Source: WHSW01 sp963821025
GTDB lineage: Bacteria; Actinomycetota; Thermoleophilia; Solirubrobacterales; 70-9
DNA length: 64,000 nucleotides
NCBI GenBank assembly: GCA_963821025.1
Contig: CAWGCG010000004.1
Location: forward strand, 930,001-994,000
Direction of reading: 5' to 3'
In this document: piece by piece, positions 43,148-50,873 of the stretch
Layout: each line of letters begins with the position of its first letter
How positions within the stretch are numbered: the stretch's first letter is position 1
The notes under the pieces: model-generated
Told to the model about the DNA's origin: nothing
Databases searched by the model: none
Seen by the model: the letters and a program-made list of their open reading frames with translations, nothing else
Made by a program: the position numbers and the translations under genes

Positions 43148-43876
43148 GTGAGCAGAGTCTGGTCGGCCGCAGCGATTGGCGTGACGGTTGCACTGGGGAT
43201 TGGGACGCTCGCCTACGCGGACGGAGTCTCGGACAACACCGCCTACGTCGACGGCTCGGTGAAGCCGGCGAAGCTCGACCGCAAGAACTACGAGCCGATC
43301 GCGCTGTTCAGCGGGGTGCGCACCGAGGGACCGGTCACCGGAACGCAGGCGAACCCCGAAACCGAGCTGATCGAGTACGACGACGACGGCAAGTGGATCT
43401 CGAACGCCGCGCCTCGATGCACGGCCGACATCGAGGTGCCGGGCCTGACCGCCGAGCAGGCGAGGGACGTCTGCCCGCCGAAGTCCTACATCGGGGTGGG
43501 CGAGGCCGAGGTCAACCTTGGGGCGTCGCGGATCAGCGACATCACCGTCTCGGTCTTCAACGGCCCAGGCAAGAACGAGGTCCGGCTGCACACCTCGAGC
43601 CCGACGCTCGGCGCCGCCGCGCCGACCGTGTTCGGCGAGATCATCCAGTCGAAGTCGCGCAACTACGGCCCGGCTCTGCTGGTCGCGGATGCACCGGACG
43701 CCGGCGGCGACGCGTTCTTGATCACCAAGTTCAACGCGACGATCTTCAGGTCGAGTGGCGTCACGGTTGCCCGTTGCAAGGACGGTAAGGTCGGCATCCG
43801 CCGCACGGTGACCTACGACGACGGCTCCAGCGAGCGGGCCACCGACTCACAGAAATGCAAGCGTAAGCCGAGCTGA
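43148..43876 (+). CDS. Secreted protein, paralogue 2 (AYADGVSDN family)
   Basis: A 242-residue protein with the same plan as the gene before it: signal peptide (VWSAAAIGVTVALGIGTLAYA), DGVSDNTAYVDGSVKPAKLD, GVRTEGPVTGTQANPE, VCPPKSYIGVGEAEVNLGAS, SSPTLGAAAPTVFGEII and GGDAFLITKFNATI, ending with a basic tail and two cysteines. About half of the residues look identical, so it is a tandem duplicate. The GTG at 43148 has GAGAGGAG upstream and is preferred over an ORF extension to 43103. Confidence 0.85.
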   Translation: MSRVWSAAAIGVTVALGIGTLAYADGVSDNTAYVDGSVKPAKLDRKNYEPIALFSGVRTEGPVTGTQANPETELIEYDDDGKWISNAAPRCTADIEVPGLTAEQARDVCPPKSYIGVGEAEVNLGASRISDITVSVFNGPGKNEVRLHTSSPTLGAAAPTVFGEIIQSKSRNYGPALLVADAPDAGGDAFLITKFNATIFRSSGVTVARCKDGKVGIRRTVTYDDGSSERATDSQKCKRKPS

Positions 43877-43929
43877 GCTGAGAGAACTTGGGACGCCCCG
43901 GCCGCGCGCTCGTATAGGTTGCCGCCAGC

Positions 43930-44283
43930 GTGGAGAGGTTGGGTGCATCGCTGATCGTCCTGGCCGCGGTGCTCGCCGCGCTCGCCGGCTGCGGCGAGGA
44001 GCAGACCCGCTTCAACGACACCAAGATCGTCGACCAGCTCAACCTCGAGAAAACCGAAGGCGGTGGCTATGCGATCGACGGTGACCCCTTCTGCGAGGTG
44101 ACCAAACGGCTGCTCAACAACTCCGACGAGGTCAACTCGGCGGCCGACAAGGACGATCTCGGGCTGGTGATCGCCAGCAAGCAGGGCAACGCCGGAGTCG
44201 AGGGCAGGCCGCCGTTCGCGCCCGACTGCGAGGAGCGGGCGAAGAAGAAGCTCAACAAGCTCGATCCGAAGCCGAAGGAGTGA
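43930..44283 (+). CDS. Small lipoprotein of unknown function
   Basis: A 117-residue protein with a signal peptide and lipobox (LAALAGC, Cys21), so it should be lipid-anchored on the outer face of the membrane. The mature part contains FCEVTKRLLNN and FAPDCEER, giving a likely disulfide, and ends Lys/Pro-rich. It is the third exported protein in a row after the MCE cassette. Start is GTG. No family recognised. Confidence 0.75.
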   Translation: MERLGASLIVLAAVLAALAGCGEEQTRFNDTKIVDQLNLEKTEGGGYAIDGDPFCEVTKRLLNNSDEVNSAADKDDLGLVIASKQGNAGVEGRPPFAPDCEERAKKKLNKLDPKPKE

Positions 44284-44320
44284 CGCCGGGCGCCGGCGAG
44301 CGGGCGTACCCTTCAAGCTG

Positions 44321-44584
44321 ATGGCGACGAAGCGCGATCCGCGGCTGGTTTCGCTCGGCTACGGGCGCTACGCGCGCGCCGACCGGATCTTCGCCCTGGT
44401 GCCACTTGGCGCGAGTGAGCGCGGCGACGGTCGCCGCACCTACGTCCACGTCGACGGGCTCAGCGAGCCGATCGTCGCCTCGCGCTCGGAACGCGCGATC
44501 CTCGCCGAGGTCGAGGCGGCGCTCGCCGAGGCAGCCGGGATTCCGCGCCGGCGCGGCGCCAAGGGCCAGGAGAGCCTGCTCTAG
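44321..44584 (+). CDS. Small protein resembling DUF370/RemA-type regulators
   Basis: An 87-residue protein: LVSLGYGRYARADRIFALVP, a short charged turn, GRRTYVHVDGLSEPIVASRS and a helix ERAILAEVEAALAEAAG. The strand order and GxGxx-x-RI-x-AxV ... GRRT pattern resemble the RemA/DUF370 family (DNA-binding regulators of extracellular matrix genes in Bacillus), but similarity is partial, and I cannot exclude an unrelated small protein. A strong hairpin repeat follows, then the convergent DDN-like gene. Confidence 0.6.
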   Translation: MATKRDPRLVSLGYGRYARADRIFALVPLGASERGDGRRTYVHVDGLSEPIVASRSERAILAEVEAALAEAAGIPRRRGAKGQESLL

Positions 44585-44595
44585 CGGGCCGTTCG

Positions 44596-44642
44596 TGGTG
44601 GGCCGGGTTTCGCCGGTCCTCGCGGCGTTTTCCGTCCCACCG
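44596..44642. repeat. 47-bp hairpin repeat, copy D (convergent intergenic)
   Basis: Outer arms GGTGGG and CCCACC; inner stem CGCCG-GTCCTCG-CGGCG followed by TTTTCCG. It lies between the convergent RemA-like and DDN-family genes and differs from copy C mainly in the outer arms. Confidence 0.85.
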
Positions 44643-44691
44643 GTGGGGGGCGGCCGGTGGAGCCGCTGAGCCCGAGTGGCATGGGCCGCGC

Positions 44692-45132
44692 TCAGCTGCC
44701 GGCGGGGCTGAGGATCGCGAGGGGGATCTCGCGCTCGGTTCGCTGCTGATAGCGCTCGTAGTCCGACCAGATCTCGATCAACCGCGGCCACAGGCGCGCT
44801 CGCTCGGCGGGCGTCGCCTCGCGCACGCTGACCACGCGGCGCTCGCCGCCGATCTGGATCTGGGTCTCATCCATCTCGCGCAGGTTCAGCCACCAGGCGG
44901 GGTGCTTGTGCGAACCGCCCTTGGAGGCGACGACGACGACATCGTCGCCATCGGCGAGGTAGAGCAGCGGCGTCGTCCGCTTCCTCGCGCTCCTGCGGCC
45001 GACGTGGTCGACGAGAACGGTTCGCGAGGCGCCCAGCGGCCCGATCAAAAAGCGCCCGCCGGTGAGCCGATAGGTGGCGACGTGGGCGGCGGTCGCGATG
45101 TTGACCAGCTTCCACTGGAGGTCCGAGGCCAT
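44692..45132 (-). CDS. DDN-family (F420-dependent) nitroreductase-like protein
   Basis: A 146-residue protein of the deazaflavin-dependent nitroreductase family (DUF385). The family pattern is clear: GRRSARKRTTPLLYLADGDD, VVVASKGGSHKHPAWWLNL and a C-terminal WSDYERYQQRTEREIP. In mycobacteria Ddn uses F420H2 to reduce quinones and nitro-prodrugs; the natural substrate here is unknown. It is divergent from metG with 43 bp between the starts, and the third F420-type enzyme in the window after the PPOX and LLM genes. Confidence 0.9.
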   Translation of the reverse strand: MASDLQWKLVNIATAAHVATYRLTGGRFLIGPLGASRTVLVDHVGRRSARKRTTPLLYLADGDDVVVVASKGGSHKHPAWWLNLREMDETQIQIGGERRVVSVREATPAERARLWPRLIEIWSDYERYQQRTEREIPLAILSPAGS

Positions 45133-45175
45133 TGCCCCCGAGTCTAGATCCGGCGCCCCATATCCTCATCCACCC

Positions 45176-46681
45176 GTGAGCTACTACGTCACCACCCCGA
45201 TCTACTACGTCAACGCCGAGCCTCACCTCGGCCACGCGTACACGACGATCGCCGCCGACGTCCTCGCCCGGCACATGCGCGAGCGCGGCGAGGACGTCTT
45301 TTTCCTCACCGGGACCGACGAGCACGGCGAGCCGGTCGAGCTGGCCGCCGAACGCGAGGGGATCCCGCCGAAGGAGCTGGCCGACCGCAACGCACCACGG
45401 TTCCAGCAGATGGGCGAGCGCGTCGGCGCCTCGAACGACTTCTTCATCCGCACCTCGGATCCCCGGCACGAGGCGAGGGTGGCCGAGGTGATGCAGCGGG
45501 TGTACGACAACGGCCACGTCTACGAGGGCGTGTACGAGGGCTGGTACTGCCCGCGCTGTGCCAGCTTCTACACCGAGCGCGAGCTCGGGCCGGGCAACAC
45601 CTGCCCGATCCACGAGATCCCGCTCGAACGCGAGCGCGAGGAGAACTGGTTCTTCCGCCTCTCGGCCTTCGAGGACGACCTCAAGCGGCTCTACGCGGAG
45701 CGCCCAGACTTCGTCGTCCCCGAATACCGCCGCAACGAGGCGCTCTCGTTCATCGAGCGCGGGCTCGAGGATGTCTCGCTCTCGCGACCGAAGCTGAAGT
45801 GGGGCATGCGGCTGCCCTGGGATCCGAGCCAGCGGATGTACGTCTGGTTCGACGCCTTGCTCAACTACTACACCGCGCTTTCGTTCGCGCGCGACGGCGA
45901 GGACCTGACCGAGCGCTTCTGGCCGGCGAACCGGCACGTGCTCGGCAAGGACATCCTCAAGTTCCATGCGGTGATCTGGCCTGCGCTGCTGATCGCGGCC
46001 GAGATCGAGCCGCCGCGCGGGATGGTCATCCACGGCTACCTGCTGATGGGCGAGAAGAAGATGTCGAAGTCGCTCGGCAACGTCCTCGATCCGAACGAGG
46101 TCATCGACCGCTTCGGCTCCGACGCCCTGCGCTTCTACTGCTTTCGCGAGGTCTCCTTCGGCCAGGACGGCAGCGTCTCGGCGGCCGGGTTCGAGGCTCG
46201 CTATGAGACCGAGCTCGCCAACGACTGGGGCAACCTCGCCAGCCGCACCCTGGCGATGATCGACCGCTATCGCGACCGAATCGTCCCCGAGGGCGCGCCC
46301 GACCCGGCGCTGGCCGAGGGTGACGGCGCGCTCGCCGGGATCGACGCCGTCGTTCGCGAGTTGCTCGATCGGGCCGAGCTCAGCCAGGCGCTGGAGGCGA
46401 TCTGGGCACGGGTGCGCCGGCTCAACCGCTACGTCGAGGAGAACCGGCCCTGGGACCTGGCCAAGGACGACGCAAAGGCCGATCGCCTGGACGCAGTGCT
46501 CTACAACCTCGCCGAGGGGATCCGCGTCCTGGCGCTGGCCCTGGTCGCCTACATGCCCGAGACCAGTGGCCGGCTGCTCGACGCGCTCGCCGAGCCCAAG
46601 CGCGAGCTCGATGCCTTCGGCGCCCGCGGCGGCGGCGCCCGGATCGAGCGGATCGAGCCCATGTTCCCGAAGCTCGATTAG
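45176..46681 (+). CDS. metG: Methionyl-tRNA synthetase
   Basis: A 501-residue class I synthetase that charges tRNA-Met. The HIGH-type motif is HLGHAYTT (about residues 18-25), the KMSKS loop is KKMSKSLGN (about 298-306), and the connective polypeptide has one zinc knuckle (CPRCASFYTERE ... CPIHE). The C-terminal anticodon-binding helices end at residue 501 with no extra EMAPII/tRNA-binding domain. The GTG at 45176 is chosen because the conserved SYYVTTPIYYVN starts right after it. Confidence 0.97.
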   Translation: MSYYVTTPIYYVNAEPHLGHAYTTIAADVLARHMRERGEDVFFLTGTDEHGEPVELAAEREGIPPKELADRNAPRFQQMGERVGASNDFFIRTSDPRHEARVAEVMQRVYDNGHVYEGVYEGWYCPRCASFYTERELGPGNTCPIHEIPLEREREENWFFRLSAFEDDLKRLYAERPDFVVPEYRRNEALSFIERGLEDVSLSRPKLKWGMRLPWDPSQRMYVWFDALLNYYTALSFARDGEDLTERFWPANRHVLGKDILKFHAVIWPALLIAAEIEPPRGMVIHGYLLMGEKKMSKSLGNVLDPNEVIDRFGSDALRFYCFREVSFGQDGSVSAAGFEARYETELANDWGNLASRTLAMIDRYRDRIVPEGAPDPALAEGDGALAGIDAVVRELLDRAELSQALEAIWARVRRLNRYVEENRPWDLAKDDAKADRLDAVLYNLAEGIRVLALALVAYMPETSGRLLDALAEPKRELDAFGARGGGARIERIEPMFPKLD

Positions 46682-46718
46682 CCGCCGCCGGCCGGGGGCG
46701 ACATCTAACCTGGCTGCG

Positions 46719-47561
46719 GTGCCAGGGGTGTTCGCCGCCGAGGGCCTGCGGAAGCGCTACGGCTCGACCGACGCCCTGCGAGGAGTCTCGATCGAGGTCG
46801 CCGAGGGCGAGGTCGTCGCTCTGCTGGGCCCGAACGGCGCCGGCAAGTCGACCCTGGCCAAGATCGCGGCAGGGCTCGTGCGCCCGAGCGCCGGCACCGC
46901 CGAGGTCGCCGGAGCGCCGGCCGGCAGCCGCCAGGCTCGGCGGGCGGTCGGCTATTTGGCCGAGCTCTTTCGCTTCCCGGCCTGGGCGAGCGCCGAGGAG
47001 CTGATCACCCTTCACCAGCGACTCGCCGGGTCGCCCGGGGGCGCCGCCGAGCGCGCCGAGCTGCTCGCCCTGGTCGGCCTCGAGCAGGCGGGCCGGGTCC
47101 GGGTGGGCGCGATGTCCAAGGGCATGCAGCAGCGGCTCGGGATCGCCCAGGCCCTGATCGGACACCCGCAGCTGCTGTTATTGGACGAGCCCACAAGCGC
47201 CCTCGATCCGGCGGGCCGCCGGGTCGTCCGACGGCTGCTCGCCGAGGTGCGCTCACGCGGTGTGTCGGTGCTCTTGTCCTCGCACCTGCTCGGCGAGGTC
47301 GAGTTGGTCTGCGACCGCGTCGCGATCCTCGTCGCCGGTCAGGTCGTCGAGCGCGGCACGCCGGCCGAGCTCGCCCGCCCGCGCGGGATCGAGGTCGAGA
47401 CGGCGAACGGGACTCGCACCTTCGCCGGCGCCGATCGAGAGCAGGCGCCGCGGATCGTCGCCGAGCTGGTCGCGGAGGGCGAGCGCATCTACGAGGTCCG
47501 GGTGCTGGCTAGCACGCTCGAGGACGCCTACCTGGCGGCGGTCGGGGAGCAGCCCGGATGA
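46719..47561 (+). CDS. ABC transporter ATP-binding protein
   Basis: A 280-residue ABC ATPase. Walker A GPNGAGKST (about residues 38-46), signature-like MSKGMQQRLG (normal LSGGQ replaced by MSKGM), Walker B LLLLDEPTSALDP and H-loop SSHLL are all present. The extended C-terminus (about residues 215-280) is typical of exporters of the Nod/DrrA type. It is co-encoded with the permease, whose ATG overlaps the stop (ATGA). GTG starts at 46719 and 46728 are both plausible. Substrate unknown. Confidence 0.93.
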   Translation: MPGVFAAEGLRKRYGSTDALRGVSIEVAEGEVVALLGPNGAGKSTLAKIAAGLVRPSAGTAEVAGAPAGSRQARRAVGYLAELFRFPAWASAEELITLHQRLAGSPGGAAERAELLALVGLEQAGRVRVGAMSKGMQQRLGIAQALIGHPQLLLLDEPTSALDPAGRRVVRRLLAEVRSRGVSVLLSSHLLGEVELVCDRVAILVAGQVVERGTPAELARPRGIEVETANGTRTFAGADREQAPRIVAELVAEGERIYEVRVLASTLEDAYLAAVGEQPG

Positions 47562-48436
47562 GCGCCGGTCCGGCCGAGCTCGCCGGTGCCCGCGCGATCG
47601 TCGGCTTCGCGATCGCCGAGAGCCTGCGTCGCCGGGTGTTCGCCGTGGTCGTCGCGCTGACGGTCGCCTTCCTGGCCCTCTACGGGCTCGGGGTCAAGGT
47701 CGCCTTCGACGAGGTCTCGGGCGAGAACCTGGTCGGCAGCGCCCTGCTCGACGAGCAAACCCTGGTCGGCTCCACCGTCTTCGGCCTGGCGATGTTCGCG
47801 ACCCTGTTCCTGGGCGCCGTGCTCGCCGTCTTCCTCACCATCGGCGTCGTCCGCGGCGACGCCGAGACCGGGCTGCTGCAGCCACTGGTGGTTCGACCGC
47901 TCGGGCGACCGACGATGCTGCTGGCCCGGTTCGGCGGGGCGGCGATCGCCGCGGCCGTCTACGTGCTGGTGGTCTACGCGATCTCGCTGGTGCTGACCAC
48001 CGCGCTCGGAGGTTGGACCCCCGACCATGTGGTGCTCCCCGGCTTGGCGCTCGCCTTCGGCGTCGTCATCATCGCCGCGCTCTCGGTCCTGGCATCGGTG
48101 TTCATGACCGCGACCGCTCAGGGGATCGCCGTGTTCATGGTCTTCGGCGCCGGCCTGGTCGCGGGCCTGCTCGGCCAGATCGGCGATGCGATCGACTCGA
48201 GCACGCTCGAGCGGATCTCCGAGCTGACGACATACGCGGTGCCGTTCGAGGCGCTCTACCAGCAGGGCCTCTACCTGCTCACCTCCGACGCTCTCGGGCT
48301 CACCGGGACCGTGGTCCAGCTGGGCCCGTTCGGAGGCGCCCAGGAGGCCGGGCCGCTGATGGTCCTCTACGCGCTCGCCTACACGGCCGCCGTGGTCGGG
48401 CTCGCCGTTGGCGGATTCGCCCGGCGTGACCTCTGA
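47558..48436 (+). CDS. ABC-2 type transporter permease
   Basis: A 292-residue membrane protein with six hydrophobic segments, a long second loop (EVSGENLVGSALLDEQ), and the RGDAETGLLQPLVVRPLGR coupling-helix region typical of ABC-2 export permeases. It pairs with the upstream ATPase to form a half-size exporter (two copies of each). Nothing in the sequence fixes the cargo; neighbours (metG, tatD) are housekeeping. Confidence 0.9.
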   Translation: MSAGPAELAGARAIVGFAIAESLRRRVFAVVVALTVAFLALYGLGVKVAFDEVSGENLVGSALLDEQTLVGSTVFGLAMFATLFLGAVLAVFLTIGVVRGDAETGLLQPLVVRPLGRPTMLLARFGGAAIAAAVYVLVVYAISLVLTTALGGWTPDHVVLPGLALAFGVVIIAALSVLASVFMTATAQGIAVFMVFGAGLVAGLLGQIGDAIDSSTLERISELTTYAVPFEALYQQGLYLLTSDALGLTGTVVQLGPFGGAQEAGPLMVLYALAYTAAVVGLAVGGFARRDL

Positions 48437-48450
48437 CAGACTCGGCCGCG

Positions 48451-49227
48451 GTGATCGACAGTCACTGCCACCTCGGGCTCTGCGAGCCGCCCGACGCCGA
48501 GCTGGTCGCGGATGCGCGCCGGATCGGGGTCCGGCGGATGCTCACGGTGGGGATCGACGAGGGGGCGAGCGAGGAGGCGATCGCCGCCGCGGAGGCTCAC
48601 GAGGAGGTCTTCGCCTGCGTCGGTCGCCACCCCAACGGAGCGAGCGGGTTCGACGACGCCGCCGCGGCGCGGATCTCCGAGCTCGCCGCCCATCCCCGGG
48701 TGGCGGCGGTGGGGGAGACCGGGCTCGATTTCTATCGCGACCGCGCTGCCCGCGAGGATCAGCACCGCGCCTTTCGGGCCCAGATCGAGATCGCCAGGCG
48801 ACACTCGAAGCCGCTCGTGATCCACGTTCGCGACGGCGGCCAGACGACCGATGGCGCGGCGCTCGAGCAGACCTTCGAGCTCCTGCGCGCCGAGGCCGTC
48901 GGCGTCACCGTCGTCCTGCACTGCTTCTCGGCCCCGGCCGAGCGCGCGGCGCAGGCCGCCGACTGGGGCTGGTATTGCTCGTTCGCCGGCAACCTCACCT
49001 ATCCGAGCGCCCAGTCGCTGCGCGAGGCCGCGAGCGAGGTCCCCGATCACCTGCTCCTGGTCGAGACCGACGCCCCCTTCCTGTCGCCGCAGCCGACGCG
49101 AGGCAAGCCGAACCAGCCCGCGAACGTCGTCGCCACCGCCGAGCGCCTCGCCGAGCTTCGCGGAGTCTCCTATCCAGAGCTCGAACAGATGGTGGAGGCA
49201 AACGGCGCGCAGGTCTTTCAGTGGTGA
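48451..49227 (+). CDS. tatD: TatD-family metal-dependent hydrolase (DNase)
   Basis: A 258-residue TIM-barrel hydrolase. The N-terminal metal motif IDSHCHLG, the EIGLDF-equivalent VGETGLDFYR, HVRDG, HCFS and the late ETDAPFL all match the family. TatD proteins are 3'-5' exonucleases or deoxyribonucleases. The tatD-rsmA-ispE order is widely conserved in bacteria, and the gene is followed closely by rsmA. Confidence 0.94.
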   Translation: MIDSHCHLGLCEPPDAELVADARRIGVRRMLTVGIDEGASEEAIAAAEAHEEVFACVGRHPNGASGFDDAAAARISELAAHPRVAAVGETGLDFYRDRAAREDQHRAFRAQIEIARRHSKPLVIHVRDGGQTTDGAALEQTFELLRAEAVGVTVVLHCFSAPAERAAQAADWGWYCSFAGNLTYPSAQSLREAASEVPDHLLLVETDAPFLSPQPTRGKPNQPANVVATAERLAELRGVSYPELEQMVEANGAQVFQW

Positions 49228-49267
49228 GACCCGGCAGCCTCCGGGCGCGAAGCAGAGGAGGCGGCCG

Positions 49268-50033
49268 GTGGTTCGTCTAGGGCAGAACTTCCTCGCCGAC
49301 ACCAACCTGCTCGGCGCGATCGTCCGCGAGTCCGAGCTCGGCAGCTCGGATGTGGTGCTCGAGGTCGGCGGTGGCGAGGGCGCGCTGACCGGCGAGTTGG
49401 CGCCGCGGGTCGCGGCGGTCCACGTGATCGAGCTCGATCAGCGCCTGCGCCCCGGGCTCGAGCGGGTCGCCGCCGAGCACGGCAACGTCGAGCTCCATTT
49501 CGCCGACGCGATGCGCGCCGACCTGCGCCGACTCGACCCGGCGCCCGATCGGATGGTCGCCAACCTGCCCTACTCGATCGCCACCCCGTTGATCCTGCGG
49601 ACGATCGCCGAGCTCGACCGGATCTCGCGCTGGACGCTGATGGTCCAGCGCGAGATCGCCGACCGCCTTCGCGCCGGCCCCGGCTCGCGCGTCTACGGGT
49701 CGCCGAGCGTGCTCGTCCAAATCGCCTGCGAGGCGCGGCTTCTGCGCAAGGTCGACCCGGCCGTGTTCACCCCTCGGCCTCGAGTTCGCTCGGCGCCTGC
49801 TCGGCCTGGTCCGCATCGGTCCCGGCGCCTCGGACGAGGTGGTGGCCCTGGTTCGCGCCGCCTTCGCTCATCGGCGCAAGTCGCTGGCGCGCTCGCTCGA
49901 GTACGCCCGCCCGGGCAGCCGCGATGCCGTCCGCGAGGCGCTGGTCGAGCTCGGGCTGGCCGCCGACGCCCGCGCCGAGCAGCTCTCGCCGGCGCAGTTC
50001 GTCGCCCTCGAGGAGACACTGCGTGGTCATTAG
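49268..50033 (+). CDS. rsmA: 16S rRNA dimethyladenosine transferase (frameshifted)
   Basis: Encodes the SAM-dependent enzyme that dimethylates A1518/A1519 of 16S rRNA. From GTG 49268 (with AGGAGG upstream) the frame reads RLGQNFLADTNLL, VVLEVGGGEGALTG, ANLPYSIATPLI, FTPRPRV and then leaves the family at about 49795. The correct continuation LLGLVRIGPGASDEVVALVR ... AFAHRRKSLARSLEY is in the next frame and ends at 50033. One extra C in GCGCCTGCTC accounts for the +1 shift. If real, the C-terminal domain is lost; if an assembly error, the gene is intact (about 254 residues). The end overlaps ispE. Confidence 0.88.
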
Positions 50034-50862
50034 GGCGCCGGCGAAGCTCAACCTCTGCCTCTACCTCGGCCCACGGCGTGACGACGGCCTGCACGAGCTG
50101 CGCTCGCTGTTCTGCCCGCTGGTGCTCTCGGACCGCCTCGAGGTCTCCGAGGCCGCCGGTGCGGTCGACGAGGTCGTCTGCCCCGGGGTCGGTGCCCCGA
50201 ACCTTGTCGGCGTCGCGCTCGAGACGATGCGCGCCCGGGGGTGGCGGCGGGCGCCGCTGCGGATCGAGATCGAGAAGCGGATCCCGGTCGCGGCCGGGCT
50301 CGGTGGCGGCAGTGCCGACGCCGCCGCGGTGATCCGCCTTGGCGCCGACGAGCTCTCCGACCCGGCCCGGATCGCCGCCGGGATCGGCGCCGACGTGCCC
50401 TCGCAGCTCGACCCGCGCTTCGCCCTGGTCTCCGGCGGCGGCGAGCTGGTCGAGCCGCTCGAGGACCCGGGCGAGTTCGCGGTCGTCCTGATCGCCGACG
50501 ACGAGGGCCTCGACACCGCCATGGTCTATGCCGAGGCCGACTCGCTCGGCCTCGGGCGCTCGGCCACCGAGCTCGAGCGGATCGCCGACCGCCTGCGCGA
50601 ACGGGCGCCGGCCACCTCGCCGCTCGGGTACACGGAGCTCCTGGTCAACGACCTCGAGCAGGCGGCGATCTCACTGCGGCCGTCGATCGCCGAAGCGCTG
50701 GCCGCGCTGGAGGAGGTCGGCGCGGCGCGGGCGCTGGTCACCGGCTCGGGGCCGACCGCCTTCGGCCTGTTCGCCGACCTGGCCGCCGCCGAGGCCGCCG
50801 CCGCGGCGCTGCCACCCCGCTTTGCCGACGCGATCGTCTCGGCGCCGCAGCGGCTTCGATAA
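50023..50862 (+). CDS. ispE: 4-diphosphocytidyl-2-C-methyl-D-erythritol kinase
   Basis: A 279-residue GHMP kinase of the MEP isoprenoid pathway that phosphorylates CDP-methylerythritol. The N-terminus VIRAPAKLNLCLYLG and the ATP motif PVAAGLGGGSADAAAV are diagnostic; a late GSGPTAFGLF motif closes the fold. The GTG start overlaps the end of rsmA by 11 bases, matching the conserved rsmA-ispE order. Confidence 0.95.
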   Translation: MVIRAPAKLNLCLYLGPRRDDGLHELRSLFCPLVLSDRLEVSEAAGAVDEVVCPGVGAPNLVGVALETMRARGWRRAPLRIEIEKRIPVAAGLGGGSADAAAVIRLGADELSDPARIAAGIGADVPSQLDPRFALVSGGGELVEPLEDPGEFAVVLIADDEGLDTAMVYAEADSLGLGRSATELERIADRLRERAPATSPLGYTELLVNDLEQAAISLRPSIAEALAALEEVGAARALVTGSGPTAFGLFADLAAAEAAAAALPPRFADAIVSAPQRLR

Positions 50863-50873
50863 TTGCGAGCGCG

